Part shown: piece by piece, positions 7,499 through 17,183 of the stretch | Numbering within the stretch: position 1 is the stretch's first letter | How the letters are laid out: each line of letters opens with the position of its first letter | Origin: Variovorax sp. OK212 | GTDB taxonomy: Bacteria > Pseudomonadota > Gammaproteobacteria > Burkholderiales > Burkholderiaceae_C | DNA length: 64,000 bases | NCBI RefSeq assembly: GCF_900112425.1 | Contig: NZ_FOLP01000001.1 | Span: forward strand, 1,092,082-1,156,081 | Direction: 5' to 3' | Made by a program: the position numbers and the translations under genes | Notes under the pieces: model-generated | Databases searched by the model: none | What the model saw: the letters and a program-made list of their open reading frames with translations, nothing else | What the model was told of the DNA's origin: nothing

Positions 7499-7529
7499 AA
7501 AACGCCCGCTACCTTGTGGGTAGCGGGCG
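7498..7529 (-). terminator. Terminator of tRNA-Lys
   Basis: CGCCCGCTACC (7503-7513) and GGTAGCGGGCG (7519-7529) form a perfect 11-base stem with loop TTGTG. The A-run at 7498-7502 becomes the U-tract on the minus strand, so it terminates leftward transcription of tRNA-Lys. Confidence 0.85.
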
Positions 7530-7554
7530 GGTTCAGCATTACTGCGCTTGTTGG

Positions 7555-7630
7555 TGGTGGGCCCTGAGTGACTCGAACACTCGACCTACGGATTAAGAGT
7601 CCGCTGCTCTACCAACTGAGCTAAGAGCCC
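7555..7630 (-). tRNA. tRNA-Lys (anticodon CTT)
   Basis: On the minus strand GGGCTCT pairs with AGGGCCC, the D-arm is GCTC/GAGC, the anticodon stem GCGGA/TCCGT carries loop CTCTTAA giving anticodon CTT, and the T-loop is TTCGAGT. CCA is encoded. It has its own promoter (7670-7698) and terminator (7498-7529). Confidence 0.96.
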
Positions 7631-7669
7631 TTGCTTAGACAGCGTTTGCTGCTATCTGGCAAGACCACG

Positions 7670-7698
7670 AGTATATACCAGTTCTGAAGCTTTTCCAA
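7670..7698 (-). promoter_or_regulatory. Promoter of tRNA-Lys
   Basis: On the minus strand TTGGAA (7693-7698) and TATACT (7670-7675) are separated by 17 bases, a near-consensus sigma-70 promoter about 40 bases upstream of the mature tRNA 5' end. Confidence 0.7.
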
Positions 7699-7769
7699 AA
7701 AATTTGCAGACGCAACGTTAGGATGCGTCATCACCGACAGGGCAGGGCCCTTCAACCAGGAGAATTTCG

Positions 7770-8477
7770 ATGAGCGACGCAAGCACCACGCCCCATGTCT
7801 TGATCACCGGCGCCGCAGGCGCATTGGGTCGGGCCGTGGCACAGCACTTTCTCGATCAGGGCGCGCGCCTTGCGCTGGTCGATCACCACGCGGGCCGACT
7901 CGCCGAAGTCTTCCCCGGTCTCGACAACTCGCAGCACCTGCTGCTCTCGGGCGACGTGACTTCCGCTTCCGAGATGAAGAGCCTCGCGCAGCAAGCGCTC
8001 AAGTCCTTCGGCCGCATCGACACGCTGGTCCACATCGCCGGCGGCTTCGAGATGGGCGAGGCCACGCATGCGCTCACGCGCGAGAGCTGGGACCGGATGA
8101 TGAATCTCAACGCCTGGTCGTTCGTCGCCGTCACGCAGGCGGTGCTGCCGTCGATGACCGAACGCCGCGCCGGCAGCATCATTGCCGTGACGGCGAAGGT
8201 GGCCGCGCGCGGCCTGCCGGCCATGGCCGCGTACATCGCATCGAAGAGCGCGCTGCAGCGCCTGGTCGAAGCCATGGCGGCCGAGGCGGCGCCGCACGGC
8301 GTCAGCGTGAACAGCGTCGCCCCCAGCGTGCTGGACACGCCGGCCAATCGCCAGGCGATGCCCGATGCGAACCCGGCCGACTGGGTGTCGACCTCGGTCG
8401 CCGCGCAGACCATCGCCTTCCTTGCATCGCCAGCGGCGTCCGCGCTGCACGGCCAGCACCTGACGCTCGATACCTGA
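7770..8477 (+). CDS. SDR-family oxidoreductase
   Basis: 235 residues, with CAGGAG seven bases before the ATG. The glycine motif TGAAGALG is at about 14-21, and the catalytic Tyr/Lys pair is in YIASKSA. The usual NNAG is replaced by HIAGGFE, as in a subset of SDRs often left unnamed. The C-terminus ends HGQHLTLDT. It sits alone between tRNA-Lys and tRNA-Ala, so context gives no substrate. Confidence 0.88.
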   Translation: MSDASTTPHVLITGAAGALGRAVAQHFLDQGARLALVDHHAGRLAEVFPGLDNSQHLLLSGDVTSASEMKSLAQQALKSFGRIDTLVHIAGGFEMGEATHALTRESWDRMMNLNAWSFVAVTQAVLPSMTERRAGSIIAVTAKVAARGLPAMAAYIASKSALQRLVEAMAAEAAPHGVSVNSVAPSVLDTPANRQAMPDANPADWVSTSVAAQTIAFLASPAASALHGQHLTLDT

Positions 8478-8489
8478 GCCCTGAAAAAG

Positions 8490-8522
8490 AAAAAGGCCCT
8501 GGCAGATGCCAAGGCCTTTTTT
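8490..8522. terminator. Bidirectional terminator between an SDR gene and tRNA-Ala
   Basis: AAAAAGGCC.TGGCA and TGCCA.GGCCTTTTTT form a stem with one mismatch, with A- and T-runs on opposite sides. It can end both the rightward SDR gene and the leftward tRNA-Ala transcript. Confidence 0.75.
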
Positions 8523-8531
8523 GTGTCGGTC

Positions 8532-8607
<76 letters not shown>

Positions 8608-8696
8608 GACGCACAGCGAATTTTAGCCAGAACTCCCGTTTTCGCACACCCCGGCGTGCCAAGATGCGCGCCTCGCGAAACACGGAGAAAAATCGC

Positions 8697-9563
8697 ATGG
8701 CTTCGTTCGAACCCGCCTGGCTGGAAGGCATGTACAACAACCTCGCGCGGGTGAAAGACCACCCCGCGTACTTCCAGCGCTGGGCCCGCGATTCCGCCGC
8801 CGCACGCGATGCCTTGCCTGCGCGGATCGACATTCCCTACGGCAGCGGCACGAACGAAACGCTCGACGTCTTCCCCGCACCCGTGCCCGACGCGCCGGTG
8901 CTGGTCTTCATCCACGGCGGCTACTGGCGCGCGATGGACAAGAAAGACCACTCCTTCATTTCACCCGCGTTCAACGACCGCGGCATCTGCGTGGTGCAAC
9001 CCAACTACGCGCTGTGCCCCGGCACGGCGGAGCAGCCGGTCACGGTGCCCGGCATCGTGATGCAGATGGTGCGCGCGCTCGAGTGGACCTGGCGCTACGT
9101 CGCGGCCTACGGCGGCGACCCCTCGCGCATCACCGTCGCGGGCCACTCGGCCGGCGGGCACATGGCCGCTGCGCTGCTGTCCTGCGACTGGAAAGCGGTC
9201 GCTCCCGACCTGCCCGTGCAACTGGTGCGCAACGCGCTGTCGATCTCCGGGCTCTACGACCTGCGCCCGCTGCAGCACACGCCGTTCCTGGTGAACACGC
9301 TGAAGCTGACCGATGCCGACGTGCTGCGCGCCAGCCCGGCGCTGTGGCCCGCGCCGAAGCGCGGCCAGCTCTACGCCGTCGCGGGCGGCAGCGAGAGCGA
9401 AGAATTCATCCGCCACAACGCGATGATCCGCGAGTCGTGGGGCCGCAACACCGTGCCGGTGTGCGAGGTGCTGCCGGGGCTCAACCACTTCGACGTGGTC
9501 GATGCGCTGGCCGATCCGGCCCATGCATTGCACCGCCATGCGGTGCAGCTGCTCGAGGCCTGA
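8697..9563 (+). CDS. Alpha/beta hydrolase, arylformamidase (KynB-type)-like
   Basis: 288 residues from ATG 8697, with GGAG nine bases upstream. HGGYW (73-77) forms the oxyanion region typical of arylformamidases and hormone-sensitive-lipase-like esterases. GHSAGG carries the nucleophile Ser151 and GLNHFDVVD the catalytic His264; an acidic partner probably lies in GGSESEEF (about 231-237). Arylformamidases hydrolyse N-formylkynurenine in tryptophan catabolism, but no other kyn gene is in view, so an amidase or esterase with another substrate is equally possible. Confidence 0.8.
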   Translation: MASFEPAWLEGMYNNLARVKDHPAYFQRWARDSAAARDALPARIDIPYGSGTNETLDVFPAPVPDAPVLVFIHGGYWRAMDKKDHSFISPAFNDRGICVVQPNYALCPGTAEQPVTVPGIVMQMVRALEWTWRYVAAYGGDPSRITVAGHSAGGHMAAALLSCDWKAVAPDLPVQLVRNALSISGLYDLRPLQHTPFLVNTLKLTDADVLRASPALWPAPKRGQLYAVAGGSESEEFIRHNAMIRESWGRNTVPVCEVLPGLNHFDVVDALADPAHALHRHAVQLLEA

Positions 9564-9584
9564 TCGGCGGCCAGGGCAGGGGGC

Positions 9585-10562
9585 TTACATCAGCAGGTGT
9601 TCGCCCGCGTTGTCGCCGCCCAGCGTGACGTAGTTGACCTTGCGGATGTCCATCAGGGCGCGGCCGCCCGCGTAGCTGATCGAGCTCTGCACGTCCTGTT
9701 CCATCTCGACCAGCGTGTCGGCCAGCTTGCCCTTCACGGGCTCGAGGATGCGCTTGCCCTCGACGTGCTTGTATTCGCCCTTGTTGAAGTCGCTGGCCGA
9801 GCCGTAGTACTCCTTGAAGAGCGCGCCGTCGACCTCGACGGTCTTGCCCGGCGACTCCTCGTGGCCCGCGAACAGCGAGCCGATCATCACCATCGACGCG
9901 CCAAAGCGCACGCTCTTGGCGATGTCTCCATGGTCGCGAATGCCGCCGTCCGCAATGATCGGCTTGGTCGCCACGCGCGCGCACCACTTGAGCGCCGACA
10001 GCTGCCAGCCGCCCGTGCCGAAGCCGGTCTTGAGCTTGGTGATGCAGACCTTGCCCGGGCCGATGCCGACCTTGGTCGCGTCGGCGCCCCAGTTCTCCAG
10101 GTCGATCACCGCTTCGGGCGTGCCGACGTTGCCGGCAATCACGAAGGTCTTCGGCAGCTTCTGCTTGAGGTAGCCGATCATGTTCTTCACGCTGTCGGCG
10201 TGGCCGTGCGCGATGTCGATGGTCACGTACTCGGGCACCAGGCCCTGCGCCACCAGCTGGTCGACGGTGTCGTAGTCGGGCTTCTTCACGCCGAGCGAGA
10301 TCGAGGCGAACACGCCCTTGCCCTGCATGTCCTTCACGAACTGGACGTTGTCCAGGTCGAAGCGGTGCATCACGTAGAAGTAGCCGTTCTGCGCGAGCCA
10401 CAGGCAGATCGACTCGTCGACCACCGTCTTCATGTTGGCGGGCACCACCGGCAGGCGGAAGCTGCGTTCGCCCAGCGTGACGCTGGTGTCGCACTCGGAG
10501 CGGCTCTCCACGCGACACTTGCGCGGGAGCAAAAGGATGTTGTCGTAATCGAAAATCTGCAT
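9585..10562 (-). CDS. guaC: GMP reductase
   Basis: 325 residues beginning [15 protein letters not shown], with AGGAG eight bases upstream of the start at 10562. It catalyses NADPH-dependent reductive deamination of GMP to IMP in purine salvage. The IMPDH/GMPR barrel is complete: the active-site loop GPGKVCIT carries the catalytic Cys173, [14 protein letters not shown] and GASMVMIGS bind the phosphate, and no CBS domain is inserted. The absence of CBS and the length near 326 fit GMP reductase rather than IMP dehydrogenase. The leader contains a terminator-like hairpin directed toward guaC, so attenuation is likely. Confidence 0.93.
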   Translation of the reverse strand: MQIFDYDNILLLPRKCRVESRSECDTSVTLGERSFRLPVVPANMKTVVDESICLWLAQNGYFYVMHRFDLDNVQFVKDMQGKGVFASISLGVKKPDYDTVDQLVAQGLVPEYVTIDIAHGHADSVKNMIGYLKQKLPKTFVIAGNVGTPEAVIDLENWGADATKVGIGPGKVCITKLKTGFGTGGWQLSALKWCARVATKPIIADGGIRDHGDIAKSVRFGASMVMIGSLFAGHEESPGKTVEVDGALFKEYYGSASDFNKGEYKHVEGKRILEPVKGKLADTLVEMEQDVQSSISYAGGRALMDIRKVNYVTLGGDNAGEHLLM

Positions 10563-10652
10563 GACCAGGCTCCTGAAAGGAATCGTTGAATGGAACGAAT
10601 GAGCGCTTGGTCCGGCCGGCTTTCGCGGTGCGTTCTTGCAAGAAGACGCCCA

Positions 10653-10685
10653 CAAAAAACCGGGCGCAAGAAACTTGGGCCCGGT
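10653..10685 (-). promoter_or_regulatory. Terminator-like hairpin in the guaC leader (candidate attenuator)
   Basis: On the minus strand ACCGGGC (from 10685) pairs with GCCCGGT (ending 10659) and is followed by a run of T (A at 10654-10659 on the plus strand). It points toward guaC and lies 90 bases before its start codon. The only upstream gene diverges, so this hairpin has no upstream gene to terminate. A CCCGG near 10710 can pair with the 5' arm as an alternative structure. Confidence 0.55.
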
Positions 10686-10730
10686 GATTGAGTCTACGCG
10701 GTCTCGCGAAGCCGGGTCTTCCGAATCTTC

Positions 10731-10761
10731 ATATAACCCGCATACGCCGTGGTTTCTACAA
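10731..10761 (-). promoter_or_regulatory. Candidate guaC promoter
   Basis: On the minus strand TTGTAG (10756-10761) and TTATAT (10731-10736) are separated by 19 bases (18 for an alternative GTTATA). The transcript would start near 10724 and cross the hairpin at 10653-10685. It overlaps a TACAAT (10757-10762) that may serve the divergent helicase gene. Confidence 0.4.
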
Positions 10762-10768
10762 TCGAAGG

Positions 10769-13207
10769 ATGTTGTTTAACGATCCTGCGGCTGACGCCCC
10801 CCTCCCGAATCCTTCGGACATGCCGCTGCTCCATAACCTGAACGCGGAGCAGCTCGCCGCGGTCACGTTGCCCGAAGGCAACGCGCTCATCCTCGCGGGC
10901 GCGGGCTCGGGCAAGACGCGCGTGCTCACCACCCGCATCGCGTGGCTGCTGCAAACGGGCCAGGTCTCCGCCGGCGGCATCCTGGCCGTGACCTTCACCA
11001 ACAAGGCCGCCAAGGAAATGATGACGCGGCTGACGGCCATCCTGCCCGTCAACGTGCGCGGCATGTGGATCGGGACCTTCCACGGCCTGTGCAACCGCCT
11101 GCTGCGCGCGCACTGGAAGCTGGCCAACCTGCCCTCGACCTTCCAGATCCTCGACACGCAGGACCAGCTCTCGGCCATCAAGCGCCTGATGAAGCAGTTC
11201 AACGTCGATGACGAGCGCTTTCCCGCCAAGCAGACCCAGTGGTTCATCGCCGGCGCCAAGGAAGACGGCCTGCGCCCCGACGGCGTGGAAGTGCGCAACG
11301 AGGACGACCGCAAGAAGGTCGAGATCTACCGCCTGTACGAAGAGCAATGCCAGCGCGAAGGCGTGGTCGATTTCGGCGAGCTCATGCTGCGCAGCTACGA
11401 ATTGCTGCGCGACAACGACCCGGTGCGCGAGCACTACCAGCGGCGCTTTCGCCACATCCTGATCGACGAGTTCCAGGACACCAACCGCCTGCAGTACGCG
11501 TGGATCAAGATGCTGGCGGGCAACACCGTCGGAGGCCAGTTCGAGCCCGGGCGCAACAGCGTGATCGCGGTGGGCGACGATGACCAGAGCATCTATGCCT
11601 TCCGCGGCGCGCGCGTGGGCAACATGACCGACTTCGTGCGCGAGTTCGACGTGCGCCACCAGATCAAGCTGGAGCAGAACTACCGCAGCTACAGCAACAT
11701 CCTCGACTCCGCCAACGAGCTCATCAGCCACAACAAGAAACGCCTCGGCAAGAACCTGCGCACGACGCAGGGCCCCGGCGAGCCCGTGCGCGTGTACGAG
11801 TCGCCCACCGACCTGGCCGAGGCGCAGTGGATGGTCGAGGAAATGCGCCAGCTCGTGCGCGACGGCTTCGAGCGCAAGGAAATGGCCGTGCTCTACCGCA
11901 GCAATGCGCAGAGCCGGGTGATCGAAACGGCGCTGTTCAACGCGTCGGTGCCGTACCGCGTGTACGGCGGCCTGCGCTTCTTCGAGCGCGCCGAAATCAA
12001 GCACGCGCTGGCCTACCTGCGCCTGCTGGAGAACAAGGACGACGACACCAGCTTCCTGCGGGTGGTCAATTTCCCGCCGCGCGGCATCGGCGCGCGCACG
12101 CTCGAAACCCTGCAGGACGCGTCCCGCGCGGCCGGGCGTTCGCTGCACGACGCGGTGAGCGTGGTCGGCGGCAAGGCGGGCGCCAACCTCACGGGCTTCG
12201 TCGCCAAGATCGACGTGCTGCGCGAGCAGACCCAGGGCGTGAGCCTGCGCGAGATCATCGAGCTGGTGCTCGACCACAGCGGCCTCGTGGAGCACTACAA
12301 GGCCGACCGCGAAGGCGCCGACCGCATCGAGAATCTGGAAGAACTGGTGAACGCGGCCGAGAGCTTCGTCACGCAGGAAGGCTTCGGCCGCGACGCCGTG
12401 GCGCTGCCGGTCGACGAGCTGCGCCAGTCGCCCGCGAGCCAGGGCATCGACCTGACCCGCCCGGTGATCGACGAGCCGCTCGCGCCCGACGCCGAGACCG
12501 GCGAAACGCTGAGCCCGCTGGCCGCGTTCCTCACGCACGCCGCGCTCGAATCGGGCGACAACCAGGCGCAGGCCGGGCAGGACGCGGTGCAGCTCATGAC
12601 GGTGCACGCCGCCAAGGGCCTGGAGTTCGACTGCGTGTTCATCACCGGCATGGAAGAGGGCCTGTTCCCGCACGAGAACTCGATGAGCGACTTCGAGAGC
12701 CTCGAGGAAGAACGCCGCCTGATGTACGTGGCCATCACGCGCGCCCGCAAGCGCCTGTACCTGAGCCATTCGCAGACGCGCATGCTGCACGGCCAGACCC
12801 GCTACAACGTCAAGAGCCGCTTCTTCGAAGAGCTGCCCGAAGGCGCGCTGAAGTGGCTCACCCCGAAGAACCAGGGCTTCACGCCCTCGGCCTTCGGCTA
12901 CGGCGGCGGCTACGGCAGCACGCGCGGCGGGTCAGGAGGCTACGGCGGCGGTTATGGCGGCGGCCAGGGCACCGGCTACGGCAGCAACCGCGACAAGGAC
13001 ACCTTCGCCAGCCCGCCCGTGCCGCCGCAGAAGAGCGCGCCCGCGCACGGCCTGCGCTCGGGCATGCAGGTGTTCCACAACAAGTTCGGCGAAGGCACGG
13101 TCACCGCGCTGGAAGGCTCGGGCGACGATGCGCGCGCGCAGGTCAAGTTCGCGCGCCACGGCGTGAAGTGGCTGGCGCTGTCGGTGGCCAAGCTCACGCC
13201 CATCTGA
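10769..13207 (+). CDS. uvrD: UvrD/PcrA-family 3'-5' DNA helicase
   Basis: 812 residues from ATG 10769; an ATG at 10820 is an alternative. Superfamily 1 motifs are complete: AGAGSGKT (43-50), DEFQD (233-237), [13 protein letters not shown], the QNYRS segment, and [12 protein letters not shown]. It unwinds DNA during nucleotide-excision and mismatch repair and dismantles RecA filaments. A glycine/tyrosine-rich linker (about 709-740) precedes a C-terminal Tudor-like segment ([14 protein letters not shown]) used by PcrA/UvrD to contact RNA polymerase. TACAAT lies six bases before the ATG, so the mRNA may be leaderless. PcrA or Rep naming cannot be excluded. Confidence 0.93.
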   Translation: MLFNDPAADAPLPNPSDMPLLHNLNAEQLAAVTLPEGNALILAGAGSGKTRVLTTRIAWLLQTGQVSAGGILAVTFTNKAAKEMMTRLTAILPVNVRGMWIGTFHGLCNRLLRAHWKLANLPSTFQILDTQDQLSAIKRLMKQFNVDDERFPAKQTQWFIAGAKEDGLRPDGVEVRNEDDRKKVEIYRLYEEQCQREGVVDFGELMLRSYELLRDNDPVREHYQRRFRHILIDEFQDTNRLQYAWIKMLAGNTVGGQFEPGRNSVIAVGDDDQSIYAFRGARVGNMTDFVREFDVRHQIKLEQNYRSYSNILDSANELISHNKKRLGKNLRTTQGPGEPVRVYESPTDLAEAQWMVEEMRQLVRDGFERKEMAVLYRSNAQSRVIETALFNASVPYRVYGGLRFFERAEIKHALAYLRLLENKDDDTSFLRVVNFPPRGIGARTLETLQDASRAAGRSLHDAVSVVGGKAGANLTGFVAKIDVLREQTQGVSLREIIELVLDHSGLVEHYKADREGADRIENLEELVNAAESFVTQEGFGRDAVALPVDELRQSPASQGIDLTRPVIDEPLAPDAETGETLSPLAAFLTHAALESGDNQAQAGQDAVQLMTVHAAKGLEFDCVFITGMEEGLFPHENSMSDFESLEEERRLMYVAITRARKRLYLSHSQTRMLHGQTRYNVKSRFFEELPEGALKWLTPKNQGFTPSAFGYGGGYGSTRGGSGGYGGGYGGGQGTGYGSNRDKDTFASPPVPPQKSAPAHGLRSGMQVFHNKFGEGTVTALEGSGDDARAQVKFARHGVKWLALSVAKLTPI

Positions 13208-13208
13208 G

Positions 13209-13229
13209 TTGCTACTAAAGCTATAGCGC
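13209..13229. repeat. Short comamonad-type GCTA...TAGC repeat
   Basis: TTGCTACTAAAGCTATAGCGC just after the helicase stop contains the imperfect palindrome GCTAC-TAAAGC-TATAGC. It resembles the AT-centred interspersed repeats common between genes in Comamonadaceae. A second example lies at 32802-32825. Confidence 0.4.
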
Positions 13230-13313
13230 ACAACGTAGGCGGGACGCGCGCAACGGGCGCTTTTGTGTTGAACGGTCGTACACTCCGCACTCGCCAAACA
13301 AGGGGAGTCAGGG

Positions 13314-16300
13314 ATGTGGTTCTTGGGCATCATTGCCGGCCTGTTCATTGGAGCGCTGTTCGAATCGGTGCCCGTGGCGCTGGTGCTTGCGGTGGTCGGT
13401 GCGTTCGCGCTGCCGCAGCTGGTCGGCAGGAAGAAGAAAGACAAGGCCGAGCCGTACCGCACCGAGGCTGAGCGCACGCCGGCGGTCAATGCGGGCGCCA
13501 ACGCCGCAAATGCGGCTGCAACCGCGCCCGGCGGCGGCGTGCTGAAGCTGCAGCAACGCGTGTCGGAGCTCGAGCAGCGTGTCGCCGCGCTCGAAAGCCG
13601 GCTGGCGCAGGGCGCGACGGCCGCCGAAGTGCCTGAAGTGTCCGAAGCCTCGGTCATCCCCGAACTGTCTTCCGGCGAACTTGCCACCTCGATGGCCACC
13701 TCGATGGGCGCCACGCCGCTGCCGGAAGCGCCGCCGCTTCCCGTGGCCACGCTGGCGTCGCGGGCCGCCGAGATCGAGCAGGCCCGCCTGTCGCGGATGC
13801 TGGCCGAGGCGAGCCTGCCCAAGGCGCCCGTGGCCCAGGAGCCCGTCGCGCCCCTGGTGCCGGCCCCGGTGCAGGCCGCGGCGCCCGCACCGGTCCCCAC
13901 CCCGGCCCCGGCCCAGGTTCGCCGCGCACCGCCGCCGCCCCCACCACCGGCGCTTGCGCTGCGCGACCGCCTGCCCGCACCCATCGCCAACCTGATCTTC
14001 GGCGGCAACATGCTCGTCAAGCTCGGCGTGCTGATCCTGTTCCTCGGGCTGGCCTTCCTGCTGCGCTACACGGCCGAACGCGTCACCGTGCCGATCGAGC
14101 TGCGCTACGCGGCCGTCGCGCTGGTCGGCGCGGGCCTGCTGGTGCTGGGCTGGCTGCTGCGCCACAAGCGCGCGGGCTATGCGCTGATCCTGCAGGGCGC
14201 GGGCATCGGCGTGTTCTACCTGACGACGCTCGCGGCCATGAAGCTCAGCGGGCTGCTGCCGGCCAGCGTCGGCTTCGCCTTCCTGTTCGGCGTGGCCGTG
14301 CTCAGCGCCGCGCTGGCCGTGCTGCAGAACGCGCCGCTGCTGGCCATCGTGGCCGCGCTCGAAGGCTTCGCGGCGCCGGTGCTGGCGTCCACCGGCTCGA
14401 ACCAGCCGGTGGGCCTGTTCACCTACCTGCTGGTGCTCGACGTGGGCATCGTGCTGATCGCCTGGTTCAAGGCCTGGCGCGTGCTCAACCTGATCGGCTT
14501 CGTCGGCACCTTCACGCTGGCGGCCGGCTGGGCGCACAAGTACTACACCGACGACCAGTTCGCCACCATCGAGCCCTTCCTGGTGGTGTTCTTCCTGCTG
14601 TTCACCGCCATCGGCCTGCTGTTCGCGCGCCGCACGCTGTTCGACGCACCGGTGCAGCCCGCGCAGCCGCTGGCCACGCGCGCGCTCGATACGCTGCGCC
14701 GCGCGGGCCGCGTCGACAGCTCGCTGGTGTTCGGCACGCCGATGGTCGCCTTCGGCATGCAGGTGCTGCTGATGCGGCCCTGGGAATACGGCGCCGCCTT
14801 CTCGGCGCTGGCGCTCTCGGCCTTCTACCTGCTGCTGGGCCGGCTGGTGTTCGCCACGCAGCCCAAGGGGCTGGCGCTGCTGGCGGAGGCCTACGCCATC
14901 GTGGGCGTGATCTTCGGCACGCTGGCCATTCCGCTCGGCCTCGAGGGGCAGTGGACCGGCGCGGCATGGGCGGTCGAGGCGGCCGGCATGTACTGGCTGG
15001 GCGCGCGGCAGGGGCGCGGCTATGCGCGCGCCTTCTCCTTCGTGGTGTTCGCCGGCGCGGTGCTCAAGCTGCTCGAGGCCACGCGGCTCGACGCGGCACC
15101 GGGGCATCCGCTGCTCGACGGCTCGGTGATCGGCCCGGTGCTGGTCGCGGTGAGCGCCTTCGCGATGTGGGCGATCCACCGGCGCGCCAGGCTGGACGCG
15201 GGCAACAGCGTCGAGGCGCTGGCCGGCACCGCCTTGCCGTGGCTCGGCATGGCCGCGCTCACGCTGCTGCTGTGGCAGTGGTTCACGCCGCCGTGGGCCG
15301 CGGCGGCCACGGCCGTGCTGGCTTCGGTGACTTTCGCGGTGGCGATCCGGCTGGCCTTGCTGCCGCTGAGCTACGTGAGCTTCGGCATGCAGGCGCTGGC
15401 GGTGGCGGGCTTCATCGCCACGCTGCACCGCACCGGCGAGGTGGTCGACGCGAAGGTGCTGCAGAGCGGCTGGGAGGGCGCCGCCGCGGCATGCCTGATC
15501 GCGCTCAGCGTGCTCGGCAGCGCGGCATGGTCGATGCTGCAGGCGCACCGCGCGGCGCTCGCGCGCGGCGTGCAGCCCGAGTGGTCGGCCGGCAACGTCA
15601 TCGGCGTGATTGCCGGCGTGAGCCTGCTGCACCTGGCGATGCTGTTCCAGCTGAATCTGGCGCAGGTGGCGCTGCTGTGGCCGCTGACGGCCACGGTGGT
15701 GCTGTGGGTGGCGCTGCGCATGGCGCACTTCCCGCTCGCGGCGCTTGCGGGCGTGCTGCAGGTCATTGCCGCCGTCGCGTTCGGCGTCAGCGTGGCCGAT
15801 GTGGCCAACGTGGCCGTGGCGGACGTCGCCGGTGCGGTGCGCCCGGCGTTTGCCCACCTCGGTTTCTGGACCCCGGTGGTGCTGGGCCTGACCGCCTTGC
15901 TCGCGGGCGACTGGCTGCGCGACGAGGCGCGTCCGCGCCTGAGCGAGCCGGTCGGCACGGCGCGCAAGCGCTGGACCAATGCCTGGTGCGCCATTGCGGC
16001 GGTGCTGTGGGCGCCGGTGGTCTGGGGCCTGGGCTGGTGGCTGTTCGGCGCGCTCGACGAAAGCGTTCGCGTGCTCAACCGCCACGGCCTCGCGAGCCAC
16101 ATTCCCGCCGGCACGATGGCCGTGGTGCTCGTCACCTCGGTGCTGGCCGCCATCGTGGCGTACCGCCGCGACTGGTCGCAGCTCGGCAAGGCGACGCTGG
16201 CCACGCTGCCGGCCTTCGGCCTGATCGCCGCCTACGGCATCGCGGGCGGGCCGACGCTGTTCTATGTGCCGTCGAGCGCGCTCGGCTGGATCGCATGGCC

Positions 16301-17183
16301 GCTGGCGCTGGTATGGCACCTGCGCCTGCTGCGCGCGCAGAAGCGCTGGGCCGACGCCCCGGCGCTCGCGCCGTTCCACGTCGCCGGCTTCTGGCTCTTC
16401 CTGCTGCTGGCCGCGCGCGAATGCCAGTGGCAGCTGGGCCGTGTCGGCGCCGAATGGTCGAGCTGGCAATTGCTGGGCTGGGCCATCGTGCCCGCGCTGG
16501 TGCTGTGGGCGCTGCGCTCGCGCGCGCTGCTGCCGCGCTGGCCGCTCACCGAATTCCGCAGCGCCTACCTCGAGTTCGCCGCCACGCCGGTGGCGGTGTA
16601 CCTGCTGGCGTGGGCGTGGGTGACCAATGCGGTCAGCCCGGGCGATGCGTCGCCGCTGCCTTACGTGCCGCTGCTCAACCCGCTCGAACTCGCGCAATGG
16701 CTGGTGCTGTTCGCGCTGGTGCTCTGGTGGCGCGTCTTGCCGCAAGGCTCGTTCGCGCGCGTCCAGCCGATGGCCGCGAAGGGCGCGGCCGGCTTCACGG
16801 GCCTGGCGTTGCTCACGGGCATGGTGCTGCGCACCTGCCACCACTACGCGGGTGTCGAGTGGCGCTTCGACGCGCTGTACGCCTCTTGGCTCACGCAGGC
16901 GGCGCTGTCCATCACCTGGGCCATCTGCGGCGTCGTCGCCATGGTGCTCGGCCATTCGCGCCGCGTGCGCACGCTGTGGGTGGCGGGCGCGGCGCTGCTG
17001 GGCGTGGTGGTGCTCAAGCTGTTCTTCGTCGAACTGGCAGACCGCGGCGGGCTGTTCCGCATCGTGTCGTTCATCGCGGTCGGCGCCTTGCTGCTGCTGG
17101 TGGGCTACTTCGCGCCGGTGCCGCCGAAGAAGGAAGAACCGGTGCCGCAGCCGGCGCCTGAAGAAGAAGGCGGTGCCGCATGA
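13314..17183 (+). CDS. DUF2339 polytopic membrane protein
   Basis: 1289 residues, with GGGGAG upstream of the start. An N-terminal membrane helix (WFLGIIAGLFIGALF) is followed by a coiled-coil (about 78-102, LQQRVSELEQRVAALESRL), an Ala/Pro-rich linker with VPAPVQAAAPAPVP-type repeats, and then roughly 25-30 hydrophobic helices up to the C-terminus, which ends with charged PPKKEEP residues. This layout is that of DUF2339 inner-membrane proteins of unknown function. Its stop overlaps the DUF3999 start by four bases (ATGA at 17180), so the two are coupled and probably form one envelope complex. Confidence 0.88.
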   Translation: MWFLGIIAGLFIGALFESVPVALVLAVVGAFALPQLVGRKKKDKAEPYRTEAERTPAVNAGANAANAAATAPGGGVLKLQQRVSELEQRVAALESRLAQGATAAEVPEVSEASVIPELSSGELATSMATSMGATPLPEAPPLPVATLASRAAEIEQARLSRMLAEASLPKAPVAQEPVAPLVPAPVQAAAPAPVPTPAPAQVRRAPPPPPPPALALRDRLPAPIANLIFGGNMLVKLGVLILFLGLAFLLRYTAERVTVPIELRYAAVALVGAGLLVLGWLLRHKRAGYALILQGAGIGVFYLTTLAAMKLSGLLPASVGFAFLFGVAVLSAALAVLQNAPLLAIVAALEGFAAPVLASTGSNQPVGLFTYLLVLDVGIVLIAWFKAWRVLNLIGFVGTFTLAAGWAHKYYTDDQFATIEPFLVVFFLLFTAIGLLFARRTLFDAPVQPAQPLATRALDTLRRAGRVDSSLVFGTPMVAFGMQVLLMRPWEYGAAFSALALSAFYLLLGRLVFATQPKGLALLAEAYAIVGVIFGTLAIPLGLEGQWTGAAWAVEAAGMYWLGARQGRGYARAFSFVVFAGAVLKLLEATRLDAAPGHPLLDGSVIGPVLVAVSAFAMWAIHRRARLDAGNSVEALAGTALPWLGMAALTLLLWQWFTPPWAAAATAVLASVTFAVAIRLALLPLSYVSFGMQALAVAGFIATLHRTGEVVDAKVLQSGWEGAAAACLIALSVLGSAAWSMLQAHRAALARGVQPEWSAGNVIGVIAGVSLLHLAMLFQLNLAQVALLWPLTATVVLWVALRMAHFPLAALAGVLQVIAAVAFGVSVADVANVAVADVAGAVRPAFAHLGFWTPVVLGLTALLAGDWLRDEARPRLSEPVGTARKRWTNAWCAIAAVLWAPVVWGLGWWLFGALDESVRVLNRHGLASHIPAGTMAVVLVTSVLAAIVAYRRDWSQLGKATLATLPAFGLIAAYGIAGGPTLFYVPSSALGWIAWPLALVWHLRLLRAQKRWADAPALAPFHVAGFWLFLLLAARECQWQLGRVGAEWSSWQLLGWAIVPALVLWALRSRALLPRWPLTEFRSAYLEFAATPVAVYLLAWAWVTNAVSPGDASPLPYVPLLNPLELAQWLVLFALVLWWRVLPQGSFARVQPMAAKGAAGFTGLALLTGMVLRTCHHYAGVEWRFDALYASWLTQAALSITWAICGVVAMVLGHSRRVRTLWVAGAALLGVVVLKLFFVELADRGGLFRIVSFIAVGALLLLVGYFAPVPPKKEEPVPQPAPEEEGGAA

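Noticed and set aside
8664..8696. An earlier start for the arylformamidase-like gene
   Set aside because: The added 11 residues lack similarity to the family, while GGAG is correctly spaced for ATG 8697.
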